DNA of 64,000 nt. Origin: Plasmodium relictum (Eukaryota > Apicomplexa > Aconoidasida > Haemosporida > Plasmodiidae). A program made the position numbers and the translations under genes. The notes beneath the pieces were generated by a model that was not told the origin of the DNA, did no database searches, and worked only from the letters and a program-made list of their open reading frames with translations. The stretch covers positions 930,001 through 994,000 of the forward strand of contig NC_041687.1 in assembly GCF_900005765.1 (NCBI RefSeq). Direction: 5' to 3'. Of the stretch, positions 31,122 to 42,966 are shown in pieces. The number at the start of each line of letters is the position of its first letter. Positions within the stretch are counted from its first letter, which is position 1.

Positions 31122-34006
31122 ATGCAAAACAAAATGAAGGATGATATTTTTTTGAATAAAGCGGAGTTATTAAAAAGCGAAAATATAATGAAGGTTATGA
31201 AAGATCCCATGGAATTTGTAATAGAAGCAAATAAATATAAAACAATATTCGAAATAAAAAATGATCTTGAGTTAATGAAAAATATAATTCATAATGATAT
31301 TATAAAAATTTTGAATAGAAATTCTGAGGAATTTATGTCATTACCATCAAATTTAAACATTATTGAAAATGCAATACCAATTTTAGAAAAAGAAGTTAAA
31401 ATTTCTAAAAATTTTGTTAAAAAATTATTAAGTGAAATAAATACTATTAATGATAACACTCATCAAATATTAATAGATAAAATCAATATTTATTACATTA
31501 AAAATATTCTAAATAATAATATTGAAATAGAGCAATTACTAAATAAGATACAAAAGGAAATTGGGAGATATGAAAAATCTGAAAATTATATTTTTTTAGT
31601 AGATATACAAAATAAATTTAATTTAAGTAGTGATGACATAACTAACAGTATTATAGAGGATTTATGTAAAAATAATTCTTACATTCTTTACCATTTAAGT
31701 CAAAGAATAATAAATTTATCTAAAGGGATATGGAAAATAAAGGCAATGTTATATAATAATTATAAAAGAATAAATAAAATATCTAATAGTTTAGAAGATT
31801 TTAATAATCTTATTATAAAATATGGCATTTCAGCTAAATGTGATAATGAAATTATAGAATTAACTAAAAATTATTCCTACGAGAGATTTAATAATAATTT
31901 AAAATGTATTATTAATCAGTTAAAAAAATGGATAAATCAGTTGTCTTATATTTTTTTAAAAATAATGAAAAATAATTTTTTAAAAAATATATGTGAAAAT
32001 TTTATTTTGAATCAATCAATGAATTATATTTTAAATACATGTTATATACTTAACTATTTTGATGTATTTGTTATACAATTCCATGAGATATATATTAATG
32101 ATATTGTAAGAATAATAAACTTAATTTAAAAAAAAAAAAAATGATGAGAATATTAATAGCACACAAAGAAAAATTATAATTGTTTTTATTTTCTATGTAA
32201 CATTAAAATGAATATATATATATAAATATATATATTTTTTTTTTTTTAGGAACATAAAGATTTTGAATCATATGATGGATTTTTATTATATCTAAAAAAA
32301 AATATTTTGGAAAATAAAAATGTTATTGAAATATGTGAAAGAATAGATGAAATAGATGAAAATATTTCTTTTTGTACTATAGGAATTGTTGAGAAAATTT
32401 TAGGCATTATAAAAAGTAAATTCCCTGATATATTTCTATTAAAATATTGTGATATTTTTATTGAAAACTATGTAAAAACGTCTAATTTTTTAAATGAAAT
32501 AAAAAAAGAGAGAAGAACTTATGAGCAATATGTACTCAATGACAAAATTAATGAATTTTTAAAAAATTTTGAAACGGAAGCATATACGCAATATATTTTA
32601 AATGTATTAGAAAATAAAATAAACGAAAATTATAAGAATATTATTTTGTTTGATAAAAAATATATTTTTGATAATAATTTTTATTGGTTAAAGGAAACAA
32701 TAAATTTAATCAAAATCTTTAAAATTTTGTTTACGAGTAAATATTATATTTCTAACTGTTTGTTTAATTATCTATCTTTTATATTTAAGCATTTCAAAAA
32801 TTATATTTGTAATATTGAAACCTTTTTATCATTTCTAGAAGAAAATAGTAATATTAAAATTGGTCATATAGATAAAACAAAATTTAATTGGAGTCCAACA
32901 TTAAGTTATAATAGTATAGGTTTTTTCTTATCTGATTTTTTATCTCTAAGAAAAATCTTTAAAACAAATTATAAAATAAAAAGTTTCATTAGAAACAATA
33001 AGTTTATTGTACCAAAAAATATAGGAGATGTACCTAATTGGATATTTACAAAAATTCTTTCTAATTATTATAACTTTTATTATGATCACTTTAATAGTTC
33101 TTATATAAGTAATTTAATATCCTCATCTGAAAATGAAGAAAATATAAATGATATCCTTAAGGAGAAAACTAATTTTTCTGATATAAGTAATTATATGAAT
33201 GACTATTTTAATTTAGATTGTGATAAAATAAAATTTATAAAAAATGATAAAGATAATTTGCTGATGAAAAATGATAAAATGGAAAATTCAGAATTAAATC
33301 AGGAAATTAAAAACAGAAATGAACCATTAGATGAAAATGAAAAAGAAAAAAACAATGTAAATAACCCTATATATAATGAAGATAAAGAAAATAAAAATAT
33401 TAATACTAATATGAATAATAATGAAAATAAAAATATCAATAACTTTAAAAATGTAATAGATCAAGAAGCGAAAGAAAATGATGAATTGAAATTCAAAGAA
33501 AAAAAAACAACTTTTAAAATAGGAAAGGATAATAAAAATTTTTTAAAAGAAAAAAAAAAAGAAATGAAATTAAATTTACACATATACCAAAGAAATAACA
33601 CAAAAAAAATAATACATGATATAAATTGCATAAATGGATTTTTAAAAACTATGTCTGAAATCCTTATAAATACACAAAAATCATTTGAAGAAGTTTTTAT
33701 TAATAAAATGTTCGAAATATGCTCAAGCTTTTTAGTGTATTTGCATTCTTTGATAGCTATGTATAAAATGACTAACAAACCAGTACAATATAATAACAAA
33801 TAAAAAAATAAAATAAAATAAAATTTTAGAATAATAAATTATAATATGTAGTTATTCTAGATTACTTTACGGAAAATATAATTTTAATTTAATCAATTTT
33901 TTTTTTTCTTTTCTTTAGGTTCCAAAAAAACCAAGTGAACAAGTTGACAAAATCATTCTTCCATTAATTTCATTTAAAGATTTTTATCAAGATATAATAG
34001 CAGATG

Positions 34007-34075
<69 letters not shown>

Positions 34076-34795
34076 ATTTAATTTTTGTATCTTTCTTATA
34101 GATTATAATTGAAGAAATAATAACAAAAATCGTTGATAAAATAAGTGATCATTATCTTCAAGAAGTAAAATTAATATGAAACTATTAATATAAAATAAAA
34201 GAATAAATAACTTTTGTTATTATTTTTCTCATTTTTTCTTTTTTTTTTTCTATTTTGTAGATAAAGAATATAATTAATGTAAAAATTAGTGAACAGAATG
34301 AAAAGATAATAAAATTAAATTTAACTGATTCATTAAAAGTGATAATTAAAAAAAAAAAAAGAATTATAAAAAATACACATAAATAAAAATTACTTTAAAT
34401 ATAAATTTTATTTAACTCATTACCTTTATTTTATCCTTATTTCACCCTTTATAGGAAAATGATATACTTGATGATGAAAAAATACAAAGACAAATATTTT
34501 TAGTAATGAATATTTAAAAAATTTTCTTTAATTATAATAAAGCATATTATATATTCTTCTATTTTTCGTTATATAGAAAAAAAAGAAAAAAATTTAATAT
34601 AAATACTTATCTAAACATTTTTCATTATTATAACGGTTTAAGATTATTTCTGTTCAATTTTTTATTTGTTATTAAAATTTTTTTTTATAGGATGTATGTC
34701 ATTATGAAAAAATATGTGATAATCATTTTAACATAAACAAGAACACAAATACAAGTATGAATACATTATTGAATCATTTTGCCTTAAAAAATTAA
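31122..34795 (+). CDS. COG2: Conserved oligomeric Golgi complex subunit 2, seven exons
   Basis: Tethering-complex subunit for intra-Golgi retrograde vesicles. Exons joined by phase-0 splice sites: 31122-32105, 32250-33782, 33919-34005, 34102-34164, 34261-34338, 34455-34502, 34691-34795 (965 aa). The N terminus, LNKAELL...DPMEFVIEANKYKTIFEIKNDLELMKN, follows the COG2 pattern of a short helix then a long coiled coil. The C-terminal exons give VPKKPSEQVDKIILPL and DDEKIQRQIFLDV, matching the human COG2 VPRLYRRTNKEVP and DDDKIRLQLALDV blocks and the end of the protein. An Asn/Lys/Glu insert occupies about residues 660-780. The donor of exon 5 (GTGATA) is weak. Intron 3 contains a 63-base TA tract. 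Confidence 0.85.
34011..34073. repeat. (TA)n tract in COG2 intron 3
   Basis: 63 bases of uninterrupted TA dinucleotides between the donor at 34006 and the acceptor AG at 34100-34101. It fills most of this 96-bp intron. Confidence 0.95.
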
Positions 34796-34997
34796 ATATT
34801 TCAGGAATGAGAAAAATTGAAATATTCATTTGACTTTATAGCATATTAAAAAAATACATTTAATATATAGTTTCAATAAGTTTTTAAATAATTCTTAATC
34901 TTTTTTTTTTTTTTTTGAATTTTATGAATGTATATTTTATAACAAAAATCCTACTTCACAAAGAAATTATAATGCATATATAAAAAGAAAATAAAAA

Positions 34998-37730
34998 ATG
35001 AATAGTAAATTAATCTTAATAATTATTGTATTTACAAAAATAAGAAGAAAATTTATATATTTCAAAGGTAATATTTTATAGAAAATCTCTTCTATTTTTT
35101 ATTAATTGATATTTTTATATTTTCTTGTGTTTTTAAAATTAAAATATATATATAAAATGAAAATATAATACAAAATATATGTCCATTAGATAAGAATTAA
35201 TATTTATTTGAACACAACAAAAGTTTTATTGAGCATTTAAAATAGTGCCTTTTTTTTCTGAAATATTCATATTTTCATAACGATTTCTATTTTTTCGCAT
35301 TAGTGGTAGCTTCTATTTATTAAAAGATAGCAATAAAGAAAATGTCTTATTTGATTATTATAATTTATTTAATGAATTAATAGATATAATAAAACATCAT
35401 ATAAAAATAACACAACATGAACTTTTATCATTAAAACATAACATATTGTTGAAATATTATTTAAAATATGTGGGAAATGACTTAAGTACAAACTTTGAAG
35501 AAGATTTATCTATTGAAAAATTAAAAGATAAAGTTTATATTGATATTGAAAATCACATAAGTGTTTATTTAAACAATGTAAATGATTTTTTTAGTTATTA
35601 TTTTGATAAACTAAAATTAACAATATTATAAAAAAGGAAAAATAATAATAATAATAATGATGAGAAAGATAAACCCTAAAAGATCAATAATTTTAAAATT
35701 TATATCAAAAGAGAAGAAAATGGTGAAACTTATGAATAAAGAGAAAATTGATTTTTAAGAGTAATATAGAAAAAAATAAATATAACATAGGTGAGAATAA
35801 TAGAATTAACGATTCATTTTTTGTTAATAATTATTTAAAAAAAAAAAAGAAAAAGTATGCTTATTTTAAATTTAGAAAGTGTAAGAAAATTTAATAATTA
35901 CAACATTATAAAGAATCTTATAAATTTTATTGATATTTTTTTTTTTTTTTTTAATTAAAAAAAAAAATTACAAAGAATATAATTCAAACATTGATTTTAG
36001 ATATAATTTTATTGAAAAAGAAAATTTTAATAATGATGAAATTTTTAATATTGTAGTTTATCCGACTATTTATTTGTTTTGTAAAATGAATACTATAAGA
36101 AGAATAAAAAATAAAGCATTTAATAGAAAAGAAAATTTTGATAGTATAATAGTGTCTATATATGTTTTTTTTAGAAAACTTAGTTAAGCAAGATATAAAA
36201 ATATTAATTTGCCGTTTTTGCTATTATATTTTAATAAAACTTTTAATGAATATTTTAACATTGTGTTCAATCAAATATATTCTTTTTACAAATAATAATG
36301 GGAATAATTTATTTTTTGAACATGGTATTGGTAAAGGAAAAACAGCAAGATGGTTAAATTTTTTTATGAATAATTTATATGAAATAGTTATAAATTTTTT
36401 TTTTAATAATAATAAATTAAATGAAATGAGAAATATAAATGATGACGATAAATATTAATAAAAATGGCTTCATTAAAAAGTTTTTTATTTTTGATCATAA
36501 AAATGTAATAGACATAAAACTTCATTAAGAGAAATATAAATTTTTAATAATTGAAAAATAACTTGTTAGAAGTAAAAGAGAGAAAAAAATTTTTTTATGT
36601 AGATCAAAACAATAGCAAATATATGCACAGAATAAAAGCATATATACCTGATTTCAATCTAAGTAAATTCATATATTTCATTAAAAATGAAATTATAATA
36701 TCAGAGAATATATTTATTTCCTACATAACTAATTTCTATTATTTTAAAAACATTCATACATATATATACAATAAAAAAAAAATAAATTAGACAAAAATGT
36801 AAAAAAGAAATACAATGAATTAAATAATAATATAAATTTCTAAATATCAGAAAATTATCTAAAATCTAATTTGATATTCATTGAAAATTATTTTTATGTA
36901 AATATTAAAAAATAATACTCTTTTTTAACACAAGGAAATAATGATATATTAAGATGAGTATAACAATATGCAAAAAAAAAAAAAAAAACGAAATTTAAAA
37001 ATATCAAAATATCAAAATTTATATATATACTGTTATTTATTTTTTTTAGAGTTTATAGTAATATGAATATTTTTTTAACTATGATTACCAAAAGTTTATG
37101 TTTTTCACAAAACACTTATGTGGAAATGGAATATATCTAGAATTAAAGATTTTATTAGAAAAAATTACGCAAATATTTTTTTATTTATTTATTTATTTTT
37201 ATACTTTATAAAGTTAGTAAATAATGTTAAAAATAACGATGTAAAAAATTATTTTATTTTAGTACTTTGTTATCATTATAAGTTAACTTATTTCACTTAA
37301 AATATTAATTTATATTTATTTTAATTCATTCCATATTAATTATTAATTTATTATCATTATTATTTTTTTTTTTTAAAATATATTCGATATGAAAAGTTTT
37401 ATGATTTAAATACTTAAAAAAGTTAAATATTAATAAAAAATATTCAGTACATAATCATATGTTAGGTTAAATTAATTTAAAGAAAAAAAAAAGAAAAAAT
37501 GTTTATATTTATCTTTTTTATAAACACATATCATTTATTAATATTTTTATATTATTGATTTTTTCTTTTTCTTTTTTTTCATTTTAAGTTATATATCACT
37601 TAATAGCAAAATAAAACAGTCTATTGGAAAAAAAGTAAAGCTAAGCATTGATCTCTTAAGGCACTATGGTATATTTCACTCTGTATCTTTTAGAAGGATT
37701 AGAAAATTCTTATTTAATAAAGTATGTTAA
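34998..37730 (+). pseudogene. Decayed gene of unknown family, with possible signal-peptide exon
   Basis: Coding-like segments on one strand succeed each other in changing frames. A possible first exon at 34998-35067 starts MNSKLILIIIVF (signal-peptide-like) and ends in a GTAATA donor. Next come 35304-35631 (about 108 residues, helical), then 35632-35760 with in-frame TAA and TGA, then 35775-35890, then 35945-36187, then 36170-36458 (NNLFFEHGIGKGKTARWLNF), then 36560-36790. Short pieces follow near 37090-37190 and 37588-37730 (LSIDLLRHYGIFHSVSFRR). Breaks near homopolymers could be assembly indels, but the stops in 35632-35760 are not at homopolymers. COG2 ends complete before it, so this is a separate locus. 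It could instead be a fast-evolving multi-exon gene; no family is recognised. Confidence 0.55.
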
Positions 37731-38046
37731 CTGAAATATAACATCAGAAAGTTATGCAATTGTATTTTTTAATAATCCAAAATTAAATTTAAGGAATTTC
37801 AAATATGATTAGAGTTAAAAAATAAATGTAATACTCTTGAATATAAAAAAAAATTTATGAAATTTAAAAATTAAGGTATAACATATTTTAATTATTTTTA
37901 AATATCGGAAAAAAAAGTTACACATATAAACTGAAAATAAAGAATTAAAGTGGTTTTTTCATATTTGTTTTTTTTTTTTTTTTTTTTCCCATTTAAATAA
38001 AAATTCCCAAAAAGTTTTATTACTGTAAATAGGTTTATATATATCA
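37731..38046. other. Convergent spacer, decayed gene / SMC1
   Basis: Short 3' region with a T-run at about 37968-37987 just before the SMC1 stop. Nothing else is visible. Confidence 0.6.
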
Positions 38047-41000
38047 TTAATTATTCACAATATCTTGGCGATATTTGCTTATATCTAAAGTAATAGTCTT
38101 AGAACATTTTTTATGTTTATTTTTATACACACCTATTAATGTTTGACTTTTACTGAAAAATTTCTCCTTCAGAGAAATTACAATAACTTGGCTATTAATA
38201 GAATTTAAATACCTTGTTAGTGAGTTAATTTTCAGAGGGTCCATATTAGCATCAACTTCATCAAGAATAATAAAAGAATTATTTATATATTTTTGAATAG
38301 AAAATATTAATGCTAATGCACTTATACTTTTTTCTCCTCCACTTAATTCAGATATTTCAAAATATCTTTTCATTGGAGGCATGTTATTATACTTTATACC
38401 ACAATAGAAGGGTTCATCATCTTTATTAAATTCATTATAATTACATAAATCTAAAAATGCTTGTCCTCCAACATGATGTTTTATATTATATGTTAAATTA
38501 TTATATACATTATCTATAATGTTTTTAATATAATTAAAGCAATGTAAAAATTTATACGATCGTTTTTTTTGCAATATACGAAAATTTCTTTCAAATAAAT
38601 TACATTCTTTTCTTTCCTCTGATAGAGATGTATCAACTACTTTTAATTTTGCTATTAATTTTTCATATTCTTTTTCTGCATTACTATTTACATTTCTTAA
38701 TTTTAAAAACTTTTTCTTTTTTTCTATTTCTTTTTCCATTTTTTCCTTTTCATTGTTTATATCTTTTTCATTCTCAAGATTTTTTAATTCTTCAGATAAA
38801 ATATCAAATGATATATTAGTTAACAAAATATCATCATCTTCTTCTTCTTCTTCCTCTGTTTCTTCTGCAGTTTCATCACTTGAAGACGTATTATTTTCTT
38901 CAATTTCACTTTCTTCTAATAATTTACTTTTTCGTTTTCCATATTTATTAATTCGTTTGATATGTTTTTTTTTTTTTTTTTTTTTTTTATTAATAGTTCC
39001 ATTACAATCGTCATATGCTTCATCGGCATCTTTTAATATATTATTAGTTATAAATATATTTATACTATTTATATCACATTCATTTATTAAATCTTTTATA
39101 AAATGTTTATAAATTTCAATTTTTTTTTCAGAGTTTTCTATTTTATTTTCAATATTTTCGTACTTCTCCAAATTATTATTTATATTTTCTCTTAAATCAT
39201 TTAATTCCTGATTTATTTGATTTAAATTTTTAAGAAGTGTTAACTTTTGATCTTCTAAATTGTTTATAATAACATTAACTTCATTTATTTTGTTATTAGA
39301 TCCATTTTCTTCTTCTTTTAAATCTTCCAATTCTTTTTTAATATCATCCTCTTTCAAACTTTTATCTTTCTTATGGAATATTGCAATTTCATTTTTTTTA
39401 TCTAATAATTCATTAATATCATCATTTAATTTTTTTATATTATTTTTAATTCTATCTATGTTTTCATTGATTTTTTCTATTTCTTTTGTATTATTTTCAA
39501 CAATTTCATATATATTATCTATTTTGAATTTGTTGTTTAAAATTTCAAAAGAATCCTTTTGAAAGGAGGACAAACTATTTCTTTCTTTTAATAATTCATT
39601 TTCATAATTATTTAAATTATTTATTTTGTTTTTTAAATCTATATTTTTTAATTTGGATATTTTTTCTTCATACGTATCAATAATCGTTGTTTTTGCTTCG
39701 ATTTCTTTTTCAAATATCTCTTTTTTAATTAAAACACTAGCAATTTTTTTTTTATTTAATTCTAATTCACTATTTTGTTTATTTAATAACTCATTTGTTT
39801 CAATGATTTTTTTATTGCAATCGTTAATATTATTCCTACATACATCCTTTTCGTTTACTAATTTATTGTATAAATTTATATTTAATCTTTTATTATTGTA
39901 TTTCTCTTTATCTGCATACTTAGATGATATATCAATAATTAAATTGTTGTGTTTAGAAATGATATGCCCTTTTAATGTAACTATATTTATATTAAGATTA
40001 GGAAACTTATCTTTAATATCTTCTGCATCCTTTATATTTTCTACTATAATTGTATCTTTACCTATTAAATTATCGAACATAACTTTATAATTTTCATCAC
40101 ACACTAAACAGTTATTTGCTAAAACAATATTTTTTTTTTTAAATGTATTTATAACTTTATCTATTATATTATAAGAGGATTCTTCTTTATTAGCATCAAG
40201 ACTTTCACCTTCCATCATATTACCATTAATATTTTTTTTTTCTTTTTTTTTTTTTATATTAGATACAAAGTTTTCAAAAGGAATGAAATCCATTTTATGT
40301 AATTTGTTATCTTTTAAGTATTTAATGCATTTAACACAAGTTTCTATATTTTTAACAACTAAAAAATTATTATATTTATGAATAGCATTATTTACAGCAG
40401 TATAATACAATTGATTACTTATTTCATATAAATTAGAAACTTCATCATATATTTCATCATCTCCAAAAATATTTTTTAGATTTTTTATAACTTCTTTTTT
40501 TTTTTCAAAAAAAATTAATTCATTTTTATGAATATTTAATACATTTATTTCTTCATCTAATTGCTCTATTTGTTTTTCATTATTTGCAATATTCATATTT
40601 AACTCCTTTAATTTGTTTTTGTTGCATTCAATATTTTTTTTATCTGTATCTATTAAATAATTTAATTTGTTTATTCGATCATTTAATTCTTCAAGTGACA
40701 ATTTCTCTGATTCATACTCCAAAATTTCTTTTTGTTTTTTTCTACTAAAATTGTCGCATTCTTCTTGCAATTCTTTTATGTCTTTTTTTAAGGAAAATGC
40801 TAAATTAGAATAATTATTTATATTTATATTACTGTTAGCACATAAATATAAATATTTTTCTTTACATTTTTTATATAAATCTAAGTTTTCTATTAATTGA
40901 ATAACATCATAATTTTTAAATTGCTCTTGATCATTATAATTATCTATATTAATTTTGTTAATATGTTTTTCGTCTTTAAGTAATTCGTACATATTTGGAT

Positions 41001-42966
41001 AATTTTGCTTTAAAAATTTTTTAATATTTTCATATTTATTGAAAAATTTTACATTTATTTTTAATTTATTTTTATATTCATCTTCTAATTTTTTGTTTTG
41101 TTCTTTGATTTGCTGATTTAAATTATCAATAAAGTTAGAACAATGACTTTCCATATTTTTTTTCATTTTTTCATTTGTCTGTACTTTATTTAATGAATTC
41201 TCAAAGAATTTTCTCTTTTCATTTATTTCATTTAAACGTATTTTGAGATCATTTAATTGAACTCTCTGATTTCTTATATCATCTTCCAATTTTATAAACT
41301 CTTTTTTTTTAATTAATTTATTTTTTTCTAACTCATTAGCAATTTTTTTATTTTTACTTAAAATATCTTGCTCGAATTCCATTTTTTCTTCTTTTAAATT
41401 TAATAAATCTTCTTTAAATTTTTCTTTTTTTTTTAAATAATGATATAAACGAAATAAGTACAAAATTTTTATATCATTTTCATAATCATCTTTAAGTTGA
41501 TTATGTTCTACATTTTCATTCATTTGAATTTTATGAATTTTTAATTCTTGTTCTATTTTTTTTTTCTCACTTAAATAATTCTTACAAGCTATTTGCTTTT
41601 CTTTTAATTTTTCTTTAATATCTTCATAAATTTGTTCATACTCATCTGATCCACTTATATATTCAAATAGTTTAGCTAATTCTGTTGGTTTTTTATTAAT
41701 AATTTCTTCTATATCTCCTTGAAAAATTAGACACGTTTTCGTTTTGGTTTCAATTCTATTTTTCCTTAAAAAATTCATATACTCTTTATGATCTACCAAT
41801 TTATCATTAATATAAAAATTGCTTACTCCTTTATAGTTTAGTGTTCTTTTAATTTCTACATTTTCTTTATTACATTCTAAAACAAGTTTTACATAACATA
41901 CTCTTTTATTTAAATTGTCTATTTTCTCATTTTCTTTATGATATATTAAATTTTTTAAATTCTTTACTCTTAAATATTTATTATTTATTCCTAAAACGAA
42001 ACATATACAATCCATTATATTTGACTTACCTGAGCCATTAGGTCCTATTATAGCAGTAAATTTTGAAAATGGACCGATGATATTTTCGTTTTCATAACTT
42101 TTAAAATTACAAACAATTAAATATTTAATAAAGCATAACTCATTTTCTTTATATAACATACTTGATATTAAACTACTATTCAAATAGTCATTAGAAATAG
42201 ATAAATCATTAGCTTTAGAATTAATAGTTTTATCATAATTTCTACTTTTTTGAACTAAATTATTAGAAAAACTAATATTAGAACTGTTGCTATTTTCATT
42301 TGTACATATAGAATTCCTATTCATATTATTATTAACATAATTGTTATTATTATTAAGATTATTATTATTTATATTTTCTTCTTGGCAAAGTGGGCTATGC
42401 TCATATATGTTTTTTTCTTTTTCAAAAGTATTCATTTCATCATTTTCTGTATGAATATCTATATTTAACTCCTTTCTATTTTTGTCTTTGTCTTCTACTT
42501 CATTATTAACTATATTGTAATTATTTTCATTTTTATTATGTAATTTATTTTTTTCATTATCCTTATCACCAACTAATGTGGCTATTTTTGTTGATTTATT
42601 ATATTTGTTTTTATTCATATTATTTTCATCCTTTTTTGAATTCAAATTATTTTCATTTTTATCTTTCAAAACTGCGTATTTTTCTTTTTTCTTATCACTT
42701 AATTCAACGAAAGATATTTCATCTTTTTTATTTCTAAAATTTGTTGCGTTACTATTAGAACAATCAAGAGATGAATCAACTGAAAAATCTAAATCTTCGT
42801 TATTTATAAATTTGTTGAAATCATGATCATCCATTTTTATTGAATTCACTAATAAGTTACTAGAATGAATGTTTTCATTTTCTGTGATATTTAAACTACT
42901 TTCATAACGATCTTCATCTCCACTATAAGATGAATCATTCAATTTTTTTTTATCATTTTTAGGCAT
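38047..42966 (-). CDS. SMC1: Structural maintenance of chromosomes protein 1 (cohesin)
   Basis: A 1639-aa cohesin ATPase, single exon. The N-terminal head starts near residue 277 with CNFKSYENENIIGPFSKFTA and Walker A IIGPNGSGKSN near 305. Next come YLRVKNLKNLIYHK and CLIFQGDIEEIINKKPTELA, both SMC1-type (human NLRVKTLRDLIHG, FLVFQGAVESIAMKNPKE). Two long coiled coils flank the hinge (about residues 815-1000). The C-terminal head has signature ELSGGEKSISALAL near 1540 and Walker B FIILDEVDANMD near 1567. It forms the cohesin ring with SMC3. It is about 400 residues longer than animal SMC1. The extra sequence is a 275-residue Asn-rich N-terminal extension and a Lys-run plus acidic segment (about 1325-1385) breaking the second coiled coil. 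It is divergent from PF16. Confidence 0.93.
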   Translation of the reverse strand: MPKNDKKKLNDSSYSGDEDRYESSLNITENENIHSSNLLVNSIKMDDHDFNKFINNEDLDFSVDSSLDCSNSNATNFRNKKDEISFVELSDKKKEKYAVLKDKNENNLNSKKDENNMNKNKYNKSTKIATLVGDKDNEKNKLHNKNENNYNIVNNEVEDKDKNRKELNIDIHTENDEMNTFEKEKNIYEHSPLCQEENINNNNLNNNNNYVNNNMNRNSICTNENSNSSNISFSNNLVQKSRNYDKTINSKANDLSISNDYLNSSLISSMLYKENELCFIKYLIVCNFKSYENENIIGPFSKFTAIIGPNGSGKSNIMDCICFVLGINNKYLRVKNLKNLIYHKENEKIDNLNKRVCYVKLVLECNKENVEIKRTLNYKGVSNFYINDKLVDHKEYMNFLRKNRIETKTKTCLIFQGDIEEIINKKPTELAKLFEYISGSDEYEQIYEDIKEKLKEKQIACKNYLSEKKKIEQELKIHKIQMNENVEHNQLKDDYENDIKILYLFRLYHYLKKKEKFKEDLLNLKEEKMEFEQDILSKNKKIANELEKNKLIKKKEFIKLEDDIRNQRVQLNDLKIRLNEINEKRKFFENSLNKVQTNEKMKKNMESHCSNFIDNLNQQIKEQNKKLEDEYKNKLKINVKFFNKYENIKKFLKQNYPNMYELLKDEKHINKINIDNYNDQEQFKNYDVIQLIENLDLYKKCKEKYLYLCANSNININNYSNLAFSLKKDIKELQEECDNFSRKKQKEILEYESEKLSLEELNDRINKLNYLIDTDKKNIECNKNKLKELNMNIANNEKQIEQLDEEINVLNIHKNELIFFEKKKEVIKNLKNIFGDDEIYDEVSNLYEISNQLYYTAVNNAIHKYNNFLVVKNIETCVKCIKYLKDNKLHKMDFIPFENFVSNIKKKKEKKNINGNMMEGESLDANKEESSYNIIDKVINTFKKKNIVLANNCLVCDENYKVMFDNLIGKDTIIVENIKDAEDIKDKFPNLNINIVTLKGHIISKHNNLIIDISSKYADKEKYNNKRLNINLYNKLVNEKDVCRNNINDCNKKIIETNELLNKQNSELELNKKKIASVLIKKEIFEKEIEAKTTIIDTYEEKISKLKNIDLKNKINNLNNYENELLKERNSLSSFQKDSFEILNNKFKIDNIYEIVENNTKEIEKINENIDRIKNNIKKLNDDINELLDKKNEIAIFHKKDKSLKEDDIKKELEDLKEEENGSNNKINEVNVIINNLEDQKLTLLKNLNQINQELNDLRENINNNLEKYENIENKIENSEKKIEIYKHFIKDLINECDINSINIFITNNILKDADEAYDDCNGTINKKKKKKKKHIKRINKYGKRKSKLLEESEIEENNTSSSDETAEETEEEEEEDDDILLTNISFDILSEELKNLENEKDINNEKEKMEKEIEKKKKFLKLRNVNSNAEKEYEKLIAKLKVVDTSLSEERKECNLFERNFRILQKKRSYKFLHCFNYIKNIIDNVYNNLTYNIKHHVGGQAFLDLCNYNEFNKDDEPFYCGIKYNNMPPMKRYFEISELSGGEKSISALALIFSIQKYINNSFIILDEVDANMDPLKINSLTRYLNSINSQVIVISLKEKFFSKSQTLIGVYKNKHKKCSKTITLDISKYRQDIVNN

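Noticed and set aside
32140..32249. snoRNA in COG2 intron 1 starting ATGATGA
   Set aside because: No CTGA box follows within the intron.
32307..33803. A separate gene distinct from the 31122-32129 frame
   Set aside because: Donor at 32106 and acceptor at 32248-32249 join both in phase 0, and both halves match successive parts of COG2.
34796..37730. More exons of COG2
   Set aside because: The seventh exon already contains the family's C-terminal DDEKIQRQIFLDV block and ends at a stop. Downstream segments do not match COG2.
38628..40090. Several plus-strand frames opposite SMC1
   Set aside because: Shadows of the Lys/Glu/Asn-rich SMC1 coiled coil, with no independent features.
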